A stretch of 64,000 nucleotides of DNA from Caldilineaceae bacterium bin34 (GTDB taxonomy: Bacteria; Chloroflexota; Anaerolineae; Caldilineales; Caldilineaceae). The position numbers and the translations under genes are program-made. Shown here piece by piece: positions 62,318-64,000 of the stretch; the stretch's first letter is position 1; each line of letters opens with the position of its first letter. The notes under the pieces are model-generated. The model did no database searches, was not told the DNA's origin, and was given only the letters and a program-made list of their open reading frames with translations. The stretch covers positions 62,001 to 126,000 of the forward strand of contig MPMO01000004.1 of NCBI GenBank assembly GCA_002238555.1. Reading direction: 5' to 3'.

Positions 62318-63355
62318 TCAGTTCCAAACCAAAACCGACTTGACGCTGGCCCCGCACTCCATGGCCGAGAACGCCTCGTGCCAATCGGTCAACGGATACA
62401 GGCCGCCGATAACCGGATCCAGATTGAGTTGGCCGGTCTGAAGCAGCGTCAGAACCCGTTCCCACGTGGCGAAGGTGTGACTGAAGCAGCCTTGCAGCGT
62501 CGCCGCCTTCTGCACCAGCGGGTCCAGGTTGAAGTTCAGCGGTTGTGGTCCCCAGCCGATCTTCGTGATTTGACCGTTGGGACGCACCATCTCCATGCCG
62601 GACTGCAGTGCGGCGGAATGGCCCGTGCAATCCACCACCAGATCGGCACCGAAGCCATCTCCCAGGGATTGAACCAGGGCGTGCGGGTCCTCTTCCTCGA
62701 TGTTGACCACGTGGTCGGCTCCCAGTTCGGCCGCGATGTCCAATCGGGCCTGGTCGGCACCGGTTCCCAGCACCACCAGCGTACCGGCTCCCTGAATTCG
62801 CGCAACCTGCAGGGCCATGATGCCGATGGGCCCCGGACCCTGGACTACCACCAAGTCACCTGCACGCACGTCGGTCTTTTCGACCAGTGCGTTGTACGCC
62901 ACGCAACCCGGCTCGGTCAGGGCTGCATGCTCCCACGACACACCATCGGGCAGGGGATGGAGGATCTCGGGCCGCGCCACCACAATGTCGGTGAAGGCCC
63001 CGTCGATGAGGGCTCCGTAGCCCAACCGGTTGGGACAGAGGTTGTACGCACCGCCCAGGCAGTAGCTGCAGCGGCCACACACCTTGGCCGCGGTCTCGCA
63101 TGTAACGCGGTCTCCGGGAGCCACACCGTCCACGTCCGCACCCACTGCCACGACTTCACCGCTGAATTCATGGCCCAGCACCAGCGGCAGATTGATTTCC
63201 CAACTCTGGTGGTTGCGCCACAGATGAACGTCGCTGCCACAGACGCCGGCGGCACGCACGCCAATCAGCACGCGGTCGGACGGGCATTCCGGCTCATCCG
63301 TCTGCCGGATCTCCACTTGGCCGTCAACCAAACCGTACTTGACAAGGGCGTCCAT
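62318..63355 (-). CDS. Zinc-dependent polyol/threonine-type dehydrogenase (MDR family)
   Basis: The 345-residue enzyme has catalytic zinc ligands in GVCGSDVHLW and GHEFSGEV, structural cysteines CGRCSYCLGGAYNLC, and GPGPIGIMALQVA for NAD. It resembles sorbitol and threonine dehydrogenases. GGGAGGA precedes ATG 63355. It is 20 bases after the TIM-barrel gene and 37 bases before the HPS-like gene, so it likely makes a keto sugar or keto acid used by the next enzymes. It is different from the dehydrogenase at 49929. Confidence 0.92.
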   Translation of the reverse strand: MDALVKYGLVDGQVEIRQTDEPECPSDRVLIGVRAAGVCGSDVHLWRNHQSWEINLPLVLGHEFSGEVVAVGADVDGVAPGDRVTCETAAKVCGRCSYCLGGAYNLCPNRLGYGALIDGAFTDIVVARPEILHPLPDGVSWEHAALTEPGCVAYNALVEKTDVRAGDLVVVQGPGPIGIMALQVARIQGAGTLVVLGTGADQARLDIAAELGADHVVNIEEEDPHALVQSLGDGFGADLVVDCTGHSAALQSGMEMVRPNGQITKIGWGPQPLNFNLDPLVQKAATLQGCFSHTFATWERVLTLLQTGQLNLDPVIGGLYPLTDWHEAFSAMECGASVKSVLVWN

Positions 63356-63375
63356 GCCACAAATCCTCCCTGAAA

Positions 63376-64000
63376 CTATGCGAAGTGCTTGGTGCGCATG
63401 ACACGTAGGAAGTCAACGCTACGTCGCATTTCATCCATGCCATGCATGCCGTCCTCGATGCTCACCCACCCCTTGAAGCCAGCTTGTGCAAGGCGGCTGA
63501 ATATCGCATCGTAGTCGTTGAGACCCTGTCCTGTGACCCCATGCTGCAGGGCATCGAGGTAACCAATGGAACCGTCGGCCGCCTTGACATCCGCCAAGGT
63601 CGCGCCCTCCGCCAGAAACCTGTCGCTGGCATGCATGGTGACCACCCTGGGGAGGACCGCATCCAACAGTTCAATCGGATCATCCCCTGCCACAAAGGCA
63701 TTGGAAGGATCATACTGGACACCGAAATGCGGCGACTCGGGAACCGAGGACAGAACCTTGAGGAATACAGCCATCTTCTGCGCGAACTCGGGCCAGGTCC
63801 AATAGCCGTCCTTGTAGTGGTTCTCCAATGCCAGCACGATGTCCAGTTCGGCCGCGACCGGAAGAATCCGGTCGTAGCACTCGGCCACCCGGTCCAGCCC
63901 TTCCTGCAGGGACAGGCCGGGATAGCGCTGGCCGGTCAGGATGCGGCAGGCCGTCCCGCGACCACCGAGAAACCTGGCCGTTTCCATCATCCGCAGCTGA
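63376..64000 (-). CDS. Sugar phosphate isomerase/epimerase (TIM barrel), 5' end beyond the window
   Basis: At least 208 residues of a xylose-isomerase-like barrel are present. The frame continues upstream of the internal ATG at 63990 to the right edge, and the family is normally about 280 residues long, so roughly 70 residues are missing. Metal-ligand candidates are in VLALENHYKDGYW, VQYDPSNAFVAG, VTMHASDRFL and VSIEDGMHGMDEM. It is the first visible gene of the minus-strand operon and is 20 bases before the dehydrogenase. It may isomerise the starting sugar or a keto intermediate. Confidence 0.84.
   Translation of the reverse strand, partial: QLRMMETARFLGGRGTACRILTGQRYPGLSLQEGLDRVAECYDRILPVAAELDIVLALENHYKDGYWTWPEFAQKMAVFLKVLSSVPESPHFGVQYDPSNAFVAGDDPIELLDAVLPRVVTMHASDRFLAEGATLADVKAADGSIGYLDALQHGVTGQGLNDYDAIFSRLAQAGFKGWVSIEDGMHGMDEMRRSVDFLRVMRTKHFA

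Overview
The window is a GC-rich bacterial chromosome segment that is coding almost end to end. It carries no phage, insertion sequence, CRISPR array or plasmid gene that I can recognise. Several genes point towards Chloroflexota, perhaps a marine or sponge-associated lineage: a UPF0182 membrane protein, a one-subunit di-haem-type SdhC, a second EF-G-like GTPase, and a lipoprotein with a Thr/Pro-rich linker and SH3 domains. Sulfatases, phytanoyl-CoA-type dioxygenases and Gfo/Idh/MocA oxidoreductases fit that ecology. The assignment is inference; no 16S or phylogenetic marker was compared.

Left part (1-13 kb): the tail of an ammonium transporter and its terminator, a PhyH dioxygenase, then on the minus strand a TCA unit (icd, sdhC, sdhA, sdhB). 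Next is a minus-strand sugar block of two sulfatases, a Gfo/Idh/MocA oxidoreductase and two TIM-barrel sugar isomerase/epimerases. This could desulfate and rearrange sugars from sulfated polysaccharide.

Middle part (13-38.6 kb) is mostly housekeeping. It holds two tandem paralogous small membrane proteins, fabF, and a tight run (small ORF, polA, argS, serA, SH3 lipoprotein). Then come a processive glycosyltransferase, an EF-G-like GTPase with a good promoter, an acyl-CoA dehydrogenase, a GlmS-like SIS protein, ybaK, an acidic lipoprotein, trmI, a glycosyltransferase, UPF0182 and a DEDDh exonuclease. Three tRNA genes (Ser-TGA, Ser-GCT, Arg-GCG) follow in transcription order, with their own near-consensus promoter, directly downstream of serS.

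Right part (38.7-64 kb) is accessory metabolism. A minus-strand L-rhamnose cluster (rhaB, rhaI, a class II aldolase, a bifunctional aldolase/dehydrogenase, rhaM, a fucose/arabinose-isomerase-like protein, a PhyH dioxygenase) diverges from a plus-strand oxidative set (Gfo/Idh/MocA, SMP-30 lactonase, zinc dehydrogenase, double-SDR protein). The 404-bp region between them has two strong palindromes. After that stands a giant 1739-residue protein that fuses an exonuclease-like domain, a RecQ helicase and a UvrD-type helicase. The window ends in a tightly packed minus-strand operon (TIM-barrel isomerase, zinc dehydrogenase, OMPDC-superfamily enzyme, LarA-like racemase, PdxA-like dehydrogenase, SDR) whose gene combination I cannot match to a known pathway.

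I recognise no transcription factor and no sugar transporter anywhere in the 64 kb, so control and uptake for these clusters must lie elsewhere. The most unusual items are the helicase fusion, the LarA/PdxA/OMPDC operon, the double-SDR protein and the tandem membrane paralogs.
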